From the NCBI GenBank assembly GCA_016284355.1, contig JAEEOQ010000137.1, forward strand, positions 1 through 64,000: a DNA stretch of 64,000 nucleotides. The letters are read 5' to 3'. Source of the stretch: Lachnospiraceae bacterium. GTDB taxonomy: Bacteria; Bacillota; Clostridia; Lachnospirales; Lachnospiraceae. A program made the position numbers and the translations under genes. Of this stretch, positions 1 through 8,342 are shown in pieces. Position 1 is the first letter of the stretch. Each line of letters begins with the position of its first letter. Below the pieces are notes generated by a model. That model did not search any database. It had not been told where the DNA came from and saw only the letters and a list, made by a program, of their open reading frames with translations.

Positions 1-63
1 CTTGGAGGGCAGCACTACGTGCTTGGAACAGATGAAGAAGTTGAAAAATGGACAAGCAAATAA
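1..63 (+). CDS. C-terminal tail of an unidentified protein (partial)
   Basis: Frame 1 is open from the window edge to a TAA at 61-63 and gives 20 residues ending in DEEVEKWTSK. The codon use looks like the neighbouring genes. The fragment is too short to assign a family. A large palindrome starts five bases after the stop and could end its transcript. The fragment could also be a chance open frame, but the immediate hairpin after the stop argues for a real gene end. Confidence 0.55.
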   Translation, partial: LGGQHYVLGTDEEVEKWTSK

Positions 64-67
64 ATTT

Positions 68-139
68 TGTCTCATGGGGACGGAGTCAGTACGACATTTT
101 CCGCGAAAAATGTCGTACTGACTCCGTCCCCATGAGACA
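68..139. repeat. REP-like perfect palindrome, 33-bp arms
   Basis: Bases 68-100 are an exact reverse complement of 107-139, with a 6-base loop (ccgcga). Each arm carries the core tctcatggggacgg. The hairpin lies between the end of the preceding frame and the promoter of the isomerase gene and is followed by ttttgc, so it may also act as a terminator. From memory, GGGGACGG-type palindromes are common dispersed REP-like elements in Clostridia genomes, sometimes near Y1 (REP-associated) transposases; no transposase is in this window. Confidence 0.85.
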
Positions 140-159
140 TTTTGCACACGAAAAGTTCA

Positions 160-188
160 TTGATTAAACTAATATATTATGATATAAT
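160..188 (+). promoter_or_regulatory. Sigma-A-type promoter of the isomerase gene
   Basis: TTGATT at 160-165 and TATAAT at 183-188 are separated by 17 bases. The expected start is near 195, leaving a leader of about 65 bases before the ATG at 261. Confidence 0.7.
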
Positions 189-260
189 ACCTTTCAGAGC
201 GGGCGCGCGTTTTTGCGTGTCAAAGGGCGCTTCAATATTATTTAAGGGAGGATCATTATA

Positions 261-1742
261 ATGGTTAACATTCCGGAAGTTAAGATCGGACTTGTTGCAG
301 TGAGCAGAGACTGTTTCCCTGCATCACTTGCGGTTAACAGAAGAAAGGCTTTAATGGAGGCCTACAAGAAAAATTTCAATGATAAGGACGTTTATGAGTG
401 TCCAGTTTGTATCATTGAGAGCGAGATCCATATGTGCCAGGCACTTGAAGACATCAAGAAAGCAGGATGTAACGCACTTTGCGTATATCTTGGCAACTTC
501 GGTCCTGAGATCAGCGAGACACTTCTTGCTAAACATTTTGACGGTCCTGTTATGTTCTGCGCAGCAGCAGAAGAGTCACAGGGCGACCTTATCGATGGAA
601 GAGGAGACGCTTACTGCGGTATGCTTAATGCAAGCTACAACCTCCACATCAGAAACACTAACGCATACATTCCTGAGTACCCTGTAGGTACTGCAGATGA
701 GTGCGCTAAGATGATCAACGAATTCGTACCTATCGCAAGAGCTATCGTAGGCGTACGTGACCTTAAGGTTATCAGCTTTGGTCCACGTCCTATGAACTTC
801 CTTGCTTGTAACGCTCCTATCCAGCAGATCTTCAATATGGGTGCTGAGATCGAGGAGAACTCAGAGCTTGATCTTTTCGAGGCATTTAATAAGCATGCAG
901 GAGATAAGAGAATCCCTGAGGTTGTTGCTGATATGGAAAAAGACCTTGGTGCAGGCAACAAGAAGCCTGAGATCTTAGAGAAGCTTGCTCAGTACGAGCT
1001 TACACTTCTTGACTGGATCGAGGAGCACAAAGGCTACAAGAAATATGTTACCATCGCCGGAAAGTGCTGGCCTGCATTCCAGACACAGTTTGGTTTCGTT
1101 CCTTGCTATGTTAACTCAAGACTTACAGGAAGAGGAATCCCTGTATCCTGTGAGGTTGATATTTACGGTGCTATCAGCGAGTTTATCGGTGCCTGCGTAA
1201 GCGGCGACGCTGTAACTCTTCTTGATATCAACAACTCTGTACCTGCAGATATGTACAACGAGAGCATTAAGGGCAAATTCGACTATGCTCATACAGATAC
1301 ATTTATGGGCTTCCACTGCGGTAATACCTGCACAAGCAAGCTTGCAAGCTGCGAGATGAAGTTCCAGAGAATTATGGCAAGAAACCTTCCGGAAGAGGTA
1401 ACTCAGGGTACACTTGAGGGAGACATTAAGCCTGGCGATATCACATTCTACAGACTTCAGAGCACATCAGACAATCACCTTCGTGCTTATGTTGCACAGG
1501 GTGAGGTTCTTCCTGTTGCTACAAGATCCTTTGGAGGTATCGGAGTATTCGCTATCCATGAGATGGGCAGATTCTACAGACACGTTCTTATTCAGCAGAA
1601 CTTCCCACATCACGGAGCTGTTGCTTTCGGTCACTACGGAAAGGCACTCTTTGAGGTATTTAAGTATCTTGGCGCTGAGACCATCGGTTACAACCAGCCA
1701 AAGAGCCTTCCATACCCAACCGAGAATCCATTTAACGTATAA
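261..1742 (+). CDS. L-fucose/L-arabinose isomerase family protein
   Basis: A 493-residue cytosolic protein with the length and pattern of the fucose/arabinose isomerase fold, which interconverts aldoses and ketoses using a divalent metal. Candidate metal ligands are visible as E298 (CEVDIYGA), D322 (TLLDINN) and H450/H451 (FPHHGA), in the order and spacing expected for FucI/AraA relatives. The start is an ATG eight bases after AAGGGAGG. It is monocistronic: promoter at 160-188, terminator at 1754-1784, nrdR convergent. No sugar-catabolic partners are in the window, so the substrate (fucose, arabinose or another sugar) cannot be told. Family assignment is firm, substrate is not. Confidence 0.85.
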   Translation: MVNIPEVKIGLVAVSRDCFPASLAVNRRKALMEAYKKNFNDKDVYECPVCIIESEIHMCQALEDIKKAGCNALCVYLGNFGPEISETLLAKHFDGPVMFCAAAEESQGDLIDGRGDAYCGMLNASYNLHIRNTNAYIPEYPVGTADECAKMINEFVPIARAIVGVRDLKVISFGPRPMNFLACNAPIQQIFNMGAEIEENSELDLFEAFNKHAGDKRIPEVVADMEKDLGAGNKKPEILEKLAQYELTLLDWIEEHKGYKKYVTIAGKCWPAFQTQFGFVPCYVNSRLTGRGIPVSCEVDIYGAISEFIGACVSGDAVTLLDINNSVPADMYNESIKGKFDYAHTDTFMGFHCGNTCTSKLASCEMKFQRIMARNLPEEVTQGTLEGDIKPGDITFYRLQSTSDNHLRAYVAQGEVLPVATRSFGGIGVFAIHEMGRFYRHVLIQQNFPHHGAVAFGHYGKALFEVFKYLGAETIGYNQPKSLPYPTENPFNV

Positions 1743-1753
1743 TGAGATAATTA

Positions 1754-1784
1754 AAGCCGGCAGGTTTAACCTGTCGGCTTTTTT
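1754..1784 (+). terminator. Intrinsic terminator of the isomerase gene
   Basis: AAGCCGGCAGGT pairs with ACCTGTCGGCTT (one G-U) around a three-base loop and runs into six Ts. It lies 12 bases after the isomerase stop. Confidence 0.85.
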
Positions 1785-1791
1785 ACGGTTT

Positions 1792-1837
1792 GCGCGCCAT
1801 GGGCGCGCTCAACCAAAAGGGACTGTCCCTTTTGGTT
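1792..1837. repeat. Double palindrome, REP-like, between convergent genes
   Basis: Two adjacent perfect inverted repeats: gcgcgcc-atg-ggcgcgc (1792-1808) and a 27-base palindrome at 1811-1837 with 13-base arms (aaccaaaagggac) around a single T. The second abuts the stop codon of nrdR (1836-1838, minus strand) and overlaps it by two bases. It may serve as the nrdR terminator hairpin, although no T-tract follows on that strand. The gggac core recalls the palindrome at 68-139. Confidence 0.7.
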
Positions 1838-2291
1838 ATTTCTTGTCTAATAATTTCTTAAGTTCAGCCATAAATGTATTTACGTCTTTAAATTCTCTGT
1901 AAACAGAAGCGAAGCGCACATAAGCAACAGCGTCTAACGTACGGAGTTTATCCATTATTATCTCGCCTATGGTGCTGCTTGGAACTTCTTTTATTTCCAT
2001 ATTAAAGATCTGTGATTCGATATCGTCTACAAGAGCGTTGATCTGGTCTACAGATACGGGGCGCTTGTGACAGGAACGGAAGATACCCGATTCAATCTTT
2101 GATCTGTCGTAAGGCTCTCTTGAAAGGTCTTTTTTGATAACTACAAGAGGGATAGCCTCTACTTTTTCGTAGGTAGTAAATCTTTTGTCGCATTCGTCAC
2201 ACTGACGGCGTCTTCTGATGGAAAGACCGTCATCGGCAGGTCTTGAGTCTATGACTCTTGTATTTTCTTTACCGCAGAAAGGACATCTCAT
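1836..2291 (-). CDS. nrdR: Transcriptional repressor NrdR
   Basis: A 151-residue protein of the usual NrdR length. The N-terminus is a zinc ribbon with C3/C6 and C31/C34, followed by the [17 protein letters not shown] block typical of the family, and residues from about 49 onward form an ATP-cone domain. NrdR senses ATP/dATP and represses ribonucleotide reductase genes through NrdR boxes. The start ATG lies eight bases after GGAGG on the minus strand. No nrd genes or NrdR boxes are seen here. It is transcribed divergently from comM. Confidence 0.97.
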   Translation of the reverse strand: MRCPFCGKENTRVIDSRPADDGLSIRRRRQCDECDKRFTTYEKVEAIPLVVIKKDLSREPYDRSKIESGIFRSCHKRPVSVDQINALVDDIESQIFNMEIKEVPSSTIGEIIMDKLRTLDAVAYVRFASVYREFKDVNTFMAELKKLLDKK

Positions 2292-2320
2292 AATAATACC
2301 TCCAAGTATTTATCATTTTA

Positions 2321-2349
2321 ATTATAATTAACTTTAAATCGGATTTCAA
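2321..2349 (-). promoter_or_regulatory. Sigma-A-type promoter of nrdR
   Basis: On the minus strand TTGAAA (2349-2344) and TATAAT (2326-2321) are separated by 17 bases. It is back to back with the comM promoter, whose -35 starts seven bases further on. Confidence 0.65.
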
Positions 2350-2356
2350 GGAATTA

Positions 2357-2385
2357 TTGCTATTTTTTTGGGTACGTGGTATAGT
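2357..2385 (+). promoter_or_regulatory. Probable promoter of comM-dprA-topA
   Basis: TTGCTA (2357-2362), a 17-base spacer and TATAGT (2380-2385). The expected start is near 2392, about 28 bases before the comM ATG. No Shine-Dalgarno is seen in that short leader. Confidence 0.5.
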
Positions 2386-2419
2386 ATAAGAACTTGTGTG
2401 TGTATTGTCTTAAATAAAT

Positions 2420-3976
2420 ATGTACAGATATGTCTACAGCGCTGCCGTAAGCGGTATGCGTACCTTTTTGGTCCGCGTGGAGTGTGACGCAAGAGACGGT
2501 CTACCTTCCTTTAGTATGGTGGGAGGCGTGCTGCCTGTCGTTCGCGAAGCGGGAGAAAGGGCTATGTCTGCCCTGTCTAATTCCGGTTTTTCCTTAAAAC
2601 CAAAGAAGATACTTGTTAATCTGTCCCCTGCCGGGCTTAAAAAAGAGGGGGCTTATTTTGATCTGCCAATTGCTATGGCTGTTCTTGCTGCCGTTATGGA
2701 ACTTGATGAAAGTGAACTTGAGAGCACCGCTTTTTGCGGCGAGCTTTCTTTAAGCGGAAATGTGGCTCCGGTGCCTTCGGTGCTTCCTTTTGTGCTTGCA
2801 GCTAAAAATGCCGGCATAAAAAGGTTTGTTTTGCCGATGCGTAACGTAAAGGAGGCAAATGAGGTACCCGGCATTGATATCATAGGAGTAAGGTCTTTAG
2901 AAGAGGCGGCGCTTCTTTTAATATCAGGCTTTAAGGAAGAAGCCCTGATATCTGATGATGAAAGTGATGATGACGCGCTGCTTTCTGATGAGCCTTTATA
3001 TAAGGGCGAATGCGAGGAAGATACGGCATTTCCCGATATGGCAGATATAAGAGGGCAGGAGAGCGTTAAAAGAGCCGCCCTTGTGGCTGCCTGCGGCATG
3101 CATAATCTTGCTCTTATTGGAAGCGCGGGCAGCGGAAAAAGCAGTATAGCAAAAAGGATCACAGGAATACTGCCGCCTCTTTCTTTTGAAGAGTCCATCG
3201 AAGTGTCTAAGGTATACGGTATAAACGGCCTTAGCTCAGGTGACCTTATAAAAACACCGCCATTTAGAAGCCCCTTACATACCATATCTTTAACGGGGCT
3301 TTGCGGCGGGAAAACAGGGCCCGGCGAGATGGCTCTTGCAAACCGGGGTGTTCTGTTTCTTGATGAGCTTCCTGAAAGCAGATCCGAGTGTATAGAGGCC
3401 TTAAGAGAGCCGCTTGAAGAAAGAAAGATAGCGGTAAGCGGAAAAAGCGGGGTTGTTACATATCCTGCCTTCTTTATGACTGTTATTGCCGCTAACCCTT
3501 GCCCTTGCGGGTTTTACCCCGACAGGCGAAGGTGCCGTTGCACTGACGGTATGATCAAAAAATATATGGGAAAGATCAGCAGAGCCGTATGGGACAGGAT
3601 CGACATAACGGCTGTTACGGAAGAAGTTTCTTTTGAAGCTGAGAAAAAGGATAAAAAGAGGATTGGTTCTTCTGAAATGCGTAAAACCGTGGAGAGGGTA
3701 AGAAATATCCAAAAGGAGCGGTTTAAAGATGAGGGTATCCTTTTTAACTGCGAGATGGATATGGATCTTATAGACAGGTATTGCCGCCTTACGGAAGAAG
3801 AAAGCGACCTGCTAAAACAAAGCATTGAAGCAGGCTTTCTTTCTGCAAGAAGCCAGAAAAGAGTTTTGCAGGTGGCAAGGACTCTTGCAGATATAGAGGG
3901 GCAAAAGGATATAGGTATTAATCACCTTGCAGAAAGCATTCATTATAAAAGCGCGGTTGCCGCATATATTTCTTAA
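2420..3976 (+). CDS. comM: YifB/ComM family Mg-chelatase-like AAA+ ATPase
   Basis: A 518-residue protein with the full YifB/ComM plan: an N-terminal Lon-protease-like domain (about 1-165), then the Mg-chelatase ATPase with Walker A GSAGSGKS (234-241), Walker B VLFLDELPE (311-319), the family motif ANPCPCG (358-364) and a C-terminal helical lid. ComM is a hexameric helicase that promotes branch migration during integration of transforming DNA. It is followed by dprA after 11 bases, so recombination genes are grouped. The start lacks a clear Shine-Dalgarno (only taaataa precedes the ATG), so it may be weakly translated. An acidic linker (about 173-203, many D/E/S) separates the two domains. Confidence 0.93.
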   Translation: MYRYVYSAAVSGMRTFLVRVECDARDGLPSFSMVGGVLPVVREAGERAMSALSNSGFSLKPKKILVNLSPAGLKKEGAYFDLPIAMAVLAAVMELDESELESTAFCGELSLSGNVAPVPSVLPFVLAAKNAGIKRFVLPMRNVKEANEVPGIDIIGVRSLEEAALLLISGFKEEALISDDESDDDALLSDEPLYKGECEEDTAFPDMADIRGQESVKRAALVAACGMHNLALIGSAGSGKSSIAKRITGILPPLSFEESIEVSKVYGINGLSSGDLIKTPPFRSPLHTISLTGLCGGKTGPGEMALANRGVLFLDELPESRSECIEALREPLEERKIAVSGKSGVVTYPAFFMTVIAANPCPCGFYPDRRRCRCTDGMIKKYMGKISRAVWDRIDITAVTEEVSFEAEKKDKKRIGSSEMRKTVERVRNIQKERFKDEGILFNCEMDMDLIDRYCRLTEEESDLLKQSIEAGFLSARSQKRVLQVARTLADIEGQKDIGINHLAESIHYKSAVAAYIS

Positions 3977-3987
3977 GGGGGGTCGGC

Positions 3988-5022
3988 ATGAAAGAAATAC
4001 TTATGTGGCTGTTTTTTGCCAAAAATCTTAAAATAAAAGAATTAAAAAAGGCTTTTAAGGAAGGAAAGAGCATCAGCGAAGCTTACCTTGAATACGGAAA
4101 GAGTGAAAGTCTTGAAGAAATTAAAGAGTATTATGAAAAAGAATGTCTTGATAAGGGCATAGAATTTATTAGCAGGGAAGAGACAGGCTTTCCGCAAAAA
4201 CTTCTTCAGATACCTGATGCGCCGTTTTGGCTTTTTTTTATGGGAAGCCTGCCAAAAGATGGTGAAAAAAGCATTGCCGTAGTTGGGGCAAGGGGGTGCT
4301 CTTCTTATGGCAGCGAGTACGCAAGGAAGATATCTTCAGACCTTGCGGGGCAAGGTATAAACATAATAAGCGGTATGGCGGCAGGAATCGACGCAAAAGC
4401 CCACAGAGGGGCCATAAATGCCGGGGGAAAGACCTTTGCCGTACTTGGGTGCGGAGTGGATATCTGTTATCCTAAGGAAAATTTTGATATTTATAACCTT
4501 ATTCCAAAATGCGGCGGTATTTTAAGCGAATATCCTCCGGGCTCAAAGCCTCTTTCCATGTATTTTCCAATGAGAAACCGTATAATATCGGGGCTTTCTG
4601 ACGGTATTTTTGTGGCTGAGGCAAGGGAAAAGTCAGGGTCTCTTATTACCGCCGGGCTTGGCCTTGAACACGGCAAGAATATTTACGCGCTGCCGGGGCG
4701 GGCAGATGACCCTATGAGTAAGGGGTGTAACATGCTTATACGCGAGGGGGCAAAGCTTGTTTTAAGCGCTTCCGATATACTGGAAGATTTTGACTTTTAC
4801 AGCGGAATGAACATGGCGTTTCCCGTTGCATCAAAAATTATACTTGAAACCACAGAAAAAATAGTGTATAGTACATTACGATTTGAACCTAGGCACATAA
4901 ACAGCATACTTCATGAGACGGGACTTGATGAAAGCGAAGCCAGAAAAGCGCTTTTGATGCTTTGCATAAAAGGATGTGCGAGGGAAATAACTACTGACTA
5001 TTACATTGCGACTGATATTTAA
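3988..5022 (+). CDS. dprA: DNA processing protein DprA (Smf)
   Basis: 344 residues. The central Rossmann-like DNA-binding domain carries the family blocks VVGARGCSSYG, GMAAGIDAKAHRGA, LGCGVDICYPKEN, and FPMRNRIISGLS followed by EAREKSGSLITAGLGLEHGK. The ends are an N-terminal helical domain and a C-terminal winged-helix segment (about 285-344). DprA loads RecA on incoming single-stranded DNA. It lies between comM and topA with gaps of 11 and 29 bases, the Firmicutes order. AAGGGGGGTC precedes the ATG. Competence machinery proper (comEA/EC, comGA) is not in the window, so whether the cell is transformable is unknown. Confidence 0.95.
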   Translation: MKEILMWLFFAKNLKIKELKKAFKEGKSISEAYLEYGKSESLEEIKEYYEKECLDKGIEFISREETGFPQKLLQIPDAPFWLFFMGSLPKDGEKSIAVVGARGCSSYGSEYARKISSDLAGQGINIISGMAAGIDAKAHRGAINAGGKTFAVLGCGVDICYPKENFDIYNLIPKCGGILSEYPPGSKPLSMYFPMRNRIISGLSDGIFVAEAREKSGSLITAGLGLEHGKNIYALPGRADDPMSKGCNMLIREGAKLVLSASDILEDFDFYSGMNMAFPVASKIILETTEKIVYSTLRFEPRHINSILHETGLDESEARKALLMLCIKGCAREITTDYYIATDI

Positions 5023-5051
5023 TATTATTTATTATAGGGAGAAGTATAGGT

Positions 5052-7127
5052 ATGGCAAAAAACCTGGTTATTGTTGAGTCACCTGCAAAGGCCAAGACAA
5101 TAAAGAAATTTCTTGGCACAAATTATGAGGTGATGGCTTCAAACGGTCATGTACGTGACCTTCCAAAGAGCCAGATGGGTGTTGACATTAAAAATGATTT
5201 TGAACCAAAATATATCACTATCCGCGGAAAGGGCGATCTTCTTGCAGCCCTTCGAAGAGAAGTGAAAAAAGCTGATAAAGTTTATCTTGCAACCGACCCT
5301 GACCGTGAGGGAGAAGCTATCAGCTGGCATCTTGTTACGGCTCTTAATCTTGAGGGAAAGAACTTTAGCAGGATCACATTTAACGAGATCACTAAAAATG
5401 CGGTAAAGAATTCCATTAAATCCGCAAGAGAGATAGATATGGACCTTGTAGACGCTCAGCAGGCAAGACGTGTGCTTGACCGTATGCTTGGCTATTCCAT
5501 AAGCCCTCTTCTTTGGAAGAAGGTAAAAAGAGGCCTTTCAGCAGGCCGCGTTCAGTCTGTTGCTCTTAAGGTTATCTGCGACAGAGAAGATCAGATAAAC
5601 GCATTTATCCCTGAAGAGTATTGGACCATCGAGGCAGTGCTTAATGCAGAGGGTAATAAAAAGCCTGTTATCGCAGGTTTTTACGGCACAGACAAAAAGA
5701 AGATGAATGTTACCTCCGAAAAAGAGGCTAAAAAGATTGTTGATGCCATAAAAGATGCGCAGTTTAAGGTTACAGAAGTAAAGAAGGGCGAAAGAACAAG
5801 AAAAGCGCCTCTTCCTTTTACCACAAGTACACTTCAGCAGGAAGCAAGCAAGGTACTTGGCTTTTCAACCCAGAAGACTATGCGCGTGGCACAGCAGCTT
5901 TACGAGGGAGTAGATGTTAAGGGCCACGGCACCATAGGTCTTATTTCATACCTTCGTACCGATTCTACCAGAATCTCCGAAGAGGCTGACAAGGCTGCAA
6001 AGGATTTCATTAAAGAAACCTACGGAGACAAGTTTGTTGCTGCAGGAAGTGCTGAAAAGAAATCCGGAGCAAAGATCCAGGATGCTCACGAGGCCATTAG
6101 ACCTACCTATGCTGACATTACACCTGTTATTGCAAAAGATTCTCTTTCAAAAGAGCAGTTTAAGCTTTACCAGCTTATCTGGAAGCGCTTTATAGCAAGC
6201 CGCATGAAACCGGCTGTATATGAGACCGTATCTGTTAAGATCGATGCTAACGGTTATCGTTTTACAACTTCTGCGTCAAAGCTTATATTTGACGGATTTA
6301 TGAGCGTTTATGCTCCTGAAGATGACGAAAAAGATGAGAATACATTTAAGGGTACCCTTAGCGAAGACACAAAGCTTACCCTTGGCGATATAAAGAAAGA
6401 CCAGCACTTTACACAGGCTCCGCCTCATTTTACAGAGGCTTCCCTTGTAAAGACTCTTGAAGAGATCGGAGTTGGAAGACCTAGTACCTACGCGCCTACC
6501 ATCACTACACTTCTTGCTAGAAGATATGTGGTAAAGGAAGGCAAGAACCTTTTTGTTTCTGAACTTGGCTTTGCGGTAAATGACATTATGAAAGATGCAT
6601 TCCCTGCCATAGTTGATGTAGATTTTACGGCAAATATGGAAGATCTGCTTGACGGCGTTGAAGAGGGAAAAGTTACCTGGAAGACAATTATCAGAAATTT
6701 CTACCCTGATCTTGAAGCTGCGGTAGAAAAAGCAAACGAAGCTTTGGAAAAGATCGAGATAGCCGATGAAGTTTCAGATGAAAAGTGCGATGCCTGCGGC
6801 AAAAACCTTGTGGTTAAATACGGCCCTCACGGCAAGTTCCTTGCCTGCCCGGGCTTCCCTGAGTGTAAGTTTACAAAGCCTTTCCTTGAAAAGATCGGCG
6901 TTAAGTGCCCTAAGTGCGGAAAAGACATTGTTATGCGAATGAGTGCAAAGGGCAGAAGATATTATGCCTGTGAAAAGGTTCCAGAGTGTGATTTTATGAC
7001 ATGGCAGATGCCTGCAGGAAAGATGTGTCCTAAGTGCGGCGATGTTCTTGTTATAAAGGGCAGCAAACTTGCCTGCAACAATGCTAAATGTTCATACACA
7101 GAAGATGCACCTAAAAAAGAAGCATAA
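5052..7127 (+). CDS. topA: DNA topoisomerase I (type IA)
   Basis: 691 residues. An N-terminal Toprim domain carries E9 and the DPDRE block (82-86); the catalytic tyrosine is Y300 in GLISYLRTDSTRIS. Domains II-IV follow, and the C-terminus has three four-cysteine zinc ribbons (CDACG...CPGFPEC, CPKCG...CEKVPEC, CPKCG...CNNAKC). It relaxes negative supercoils. The last gene of the comM-dprA-topA group, it is followed by a terminator. In Bacillus topA is followed by trmFO, xerC/codV and hslVU (clpQY) before codY; here codY follows directly. Confidence 0.98.
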   Translation: MAKNLVIVESPAKAKTIKKFLGTNYEVMASNGHVRDLPKSQMGVDIKNDFEPKYITIRGKGDLLAALRREVKKADKVYLATDPDREGEAISWHLVTALNLEGKNFSRITFNEITKNAVKNSIKSAREIDMDLVDAQQARRVLDRMLGYSISPLLWKKVKRGLSAGRVQSVALKVICDREDQINAFIPEEYWTIEAVLNAEGNKKPVIAGFYGTDKKKMNVTSEKEAKKIVDAIKDAQFKVTEVKKGERTRKAPLPFTTSTLQQEASKVLGFSTQKTMRVAQQLYEGVDVKGHGTIGLISYLRTDSTRISEEADKAAKDFIKETYGDKFVAAGSAEKKSGAKIQDAHEAIRPTYADITPVIAKDSLSKEQFKLYQLIWKRFIASRMKPAVYETVSVKIDANGYRFTTSASKLIFDGFMSVYAPEDDEKDENTFKGTLSEDTKLTLGDIKKDQHFTQAPPHFTEASLVKTLEEIGVGRPSTYAPTITTLLARRYVVKEGKNLFVSELGFAVNDIMKDAFPAIVDVDFTANMEDLLDGVEEGKVTWKTIIRNFYPDLEAAVEKANEALEKIEIADEVSDEKCDACGKNLVVKYGPHGKFLACPGFPECKFTKPFLEKIGVKCPKCGKDIVMRMSAKGRRYYACEKVPECDFMTWQMPAGKMCPKCGDVLVIKGSKLACNNAKCSYTEDAPKKEA

Positions 7128-7172
7128 TATAGTTAAAAACAAATAACGAATTAAAATTACTACACATATCAT

Positions 7173-7213
7173 GAGGCCATAATGAGACACTTGTCTTTTT
7201 GTGGTCTCTTTTT
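7173..7213 (+). terminator. Intrinsic terminator after topA
   Basis: GAGGCCA (7173-7179) pairs with TGGTCTC (7202-7208), with an inner agaca/tgtct hairpin, and is followed by five Ts. Confidence 0.7.
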
Positions 7214-7260
7214 GCGATTTATAGCTAAATAATCTAACAAATTCGCAAAATTATTAATCA

Positions 7261-7310
7261 CGTCGAAATAATTGTTTAAATTTTTTGATAGTCCTTGTAT
7301 TCGTCGAAAT
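7261..7310 (+). promoter_or_regulatory. Paired direct repeats cgtcgaaat around the codY promoter
   Basis: The 9-mer cgtcgaaat occurs at 7261-7269 and 7302-7310, 41 bases apart (about four helical turns). The second copy fills the spacer between the codY -35 and -10. It does not match the CodY box consensus AATTTTCWGAAAATT. A regulator binding both copies would block the promoter; this is inference. Confidence 0.35.
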
Positions 7311-7323
7311 TTTGTGATAAAAT
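7295..7323 (+). promoter_or_regulatory. Sigma-A-type promoter of codY
   Basis: TTGTAT (7295-7300), 17-base spacer, TAAAAT (7318-7323). The ATG lies 50 bases downstream, preceded by GGAGGA. Confidence 0.65.
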
Positions 7324-7372
7324 ATGAAAGTGGATACAATTTATAATACTACTATGGATTGGAGGACTAAAT

Positions 7373-8152
7373 ATGAGCGTACAGCTGCTGGATAAAAGCA
7401 GAAAAATCAACAAACTCCTTCACAACAACAATTCTCACAAAGTTGTTTTTAATGATATCTGTGAAGTGTTAAGTGAGATCCTTTGCTCAAATATTCTTGT
7501 TATAAGCCGTAAGGGAAAGATCCTTGGTATTAAGAACAGGAACGACGTACAGGAGATCAAGGAGCTTATTAAAGACAGTGTCGGAGGACACATTGACTTT
7601 ATGCTTAACGAGAGACTTCTCAACATTTTAAGTACTAAAGAAAATGTTAATCTTGAGACTCTTGGTTTTGAATTTAAGGATGTGGAAAAGTATCAGGCTA
7701 TCATTATTCCTATAGATATTGCGGGCGAGAGACTTGGTACGCTGTTTATTTACAAAGAGGGTGCGCCTTACACCATCGACGACATTATTCTTTCAGAGTA
7801 CGGTACAACCGTTGTAGGCCTTGAGATGATGCGTTCCGTTAACGAGGAAAATGCAGAAGAGAGCCGTAAGGTTGCAATCGTTAAATCAGCTATCAGTACT
7901 TTAAGCTTTTCTGAGCTTGAAGCCATTACACATATTTTTGAAGAACTTGACGGCAATGAAGGTATACTTGTTGCCAGCAAGATCGCAGACCGCGTCGGTA
8001 TAACAAGATCTGTTATCGTTAACGCCCTTAGAAAGTTCGAATCCGCAGGTGTTATCGAGAGCCGTTCTTCAGGTATGAAGGGTACTTACATCAAAGTTTT
8101 AAACGATGTTGTATTTGATGAGCTAAAGAGAGTGCGCGGAAATGCCGATTAA
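7373..8152 (+). CDS. codY: GTP- and branched-chain-amino-acid-sensing repressor CodY
   Basis: 259 residues, the usual length. An N-terminal GAF domain (about 1-155) would bind isoleucine/leucine/valine; the C-terminal winged helix has the recognition segment ASKIADRVGITRSVIVNALRKFE written here in pieces: ASKIADRVGITR then SVIVNALRKFE. CodY represses stationary-phase, amino-acid-uptake and, in Bacillus, motility genes when nutrients are plentiful. Its own promoter and terminator make it a separate unit, directly before flgB as in Bacillus. The peptide transporter at 48343-55969 is a typical kind of CodY target, but no convincing box was found there. Confidence 0.97.
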   Translation: MSVQLLDKSRKINKLLHNNNSHKVVFNDICEVLSEILCSNILVISRKGKILGIKNRNDVQEIKELIKDSVGGHIDFMLNERLLNILSTKENVNLETLGFEFKDVEKYQAIIIPIDIAGERLGTLFIYKEGAPYTIDDIILSEYGTTVVGLEMMRSVNEENAEESRKVAIVKSAISTLSFSELEAITHIFEELDGNEGILVASKIADRVGITRSVIVNALRKFESAGVIESRSSGMKGTYIKVLNDVVFDELKRVRGNAD

Positions 8153-8178
8153 TATAATGACATGGTAGTCATTTTTTC

Positions 8179-8214
8179 AAAAGGATTTGTACATACAGTA
8201 CAGGTCCTTTTTTT
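8179..8214 (+). terminator. Intrinsic terminator after codY
   Basis: A 14-bp stem (8179-8192 with 8198-8211, two G-U pairs) with loop ataca and seven Ts overlapping the arm end. It separates codY from the flagellar locus. Confidence 0.85.
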
Positions 8215-8271
8215 GTCCTGAAACTTTACACACTACAGATTGTGTTTCGGGAAAAAGTTTTTAAATATATC

Positions 8272-8300
8272 TTGTGTTTTCCTATAAGAATACTTATAAT
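8272..8300 (+). promoter_or_regulatory. Promoter of the flagellar locus (flgB)
   Basis: TTGTGT (8272-8277), 17-base spacer, TATAAT (8295-8300). The flgB ATG is at 8343 after AGGAGGGG. An upstream hairpin (CCTGAAAC 8217-8224 with GTTTCGGG 8244-8251) lies just before the -35 and could be a regulator site. The promoter looks like sigma-A, as for the Bacillus fla/che operon. Confidence 0.65.
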
Positions 8301-8342
8301 ATTCTTTAGGTTATAGTTATTAAGATAGGAGGGGTCTATAAA

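Noticed and set aside
2653-3285. A 210-codon open frame antisense to comM
   Set aside because: Ser/Ala-rich shadow of a conserved gene, without a ribosome site or recognisable domain.
8240-8262. Possible CodY box (tttcgggaaaa) before flgB
   Set aside because: The half-sites are spaced by two bases instead of one and match the consensus poorly.
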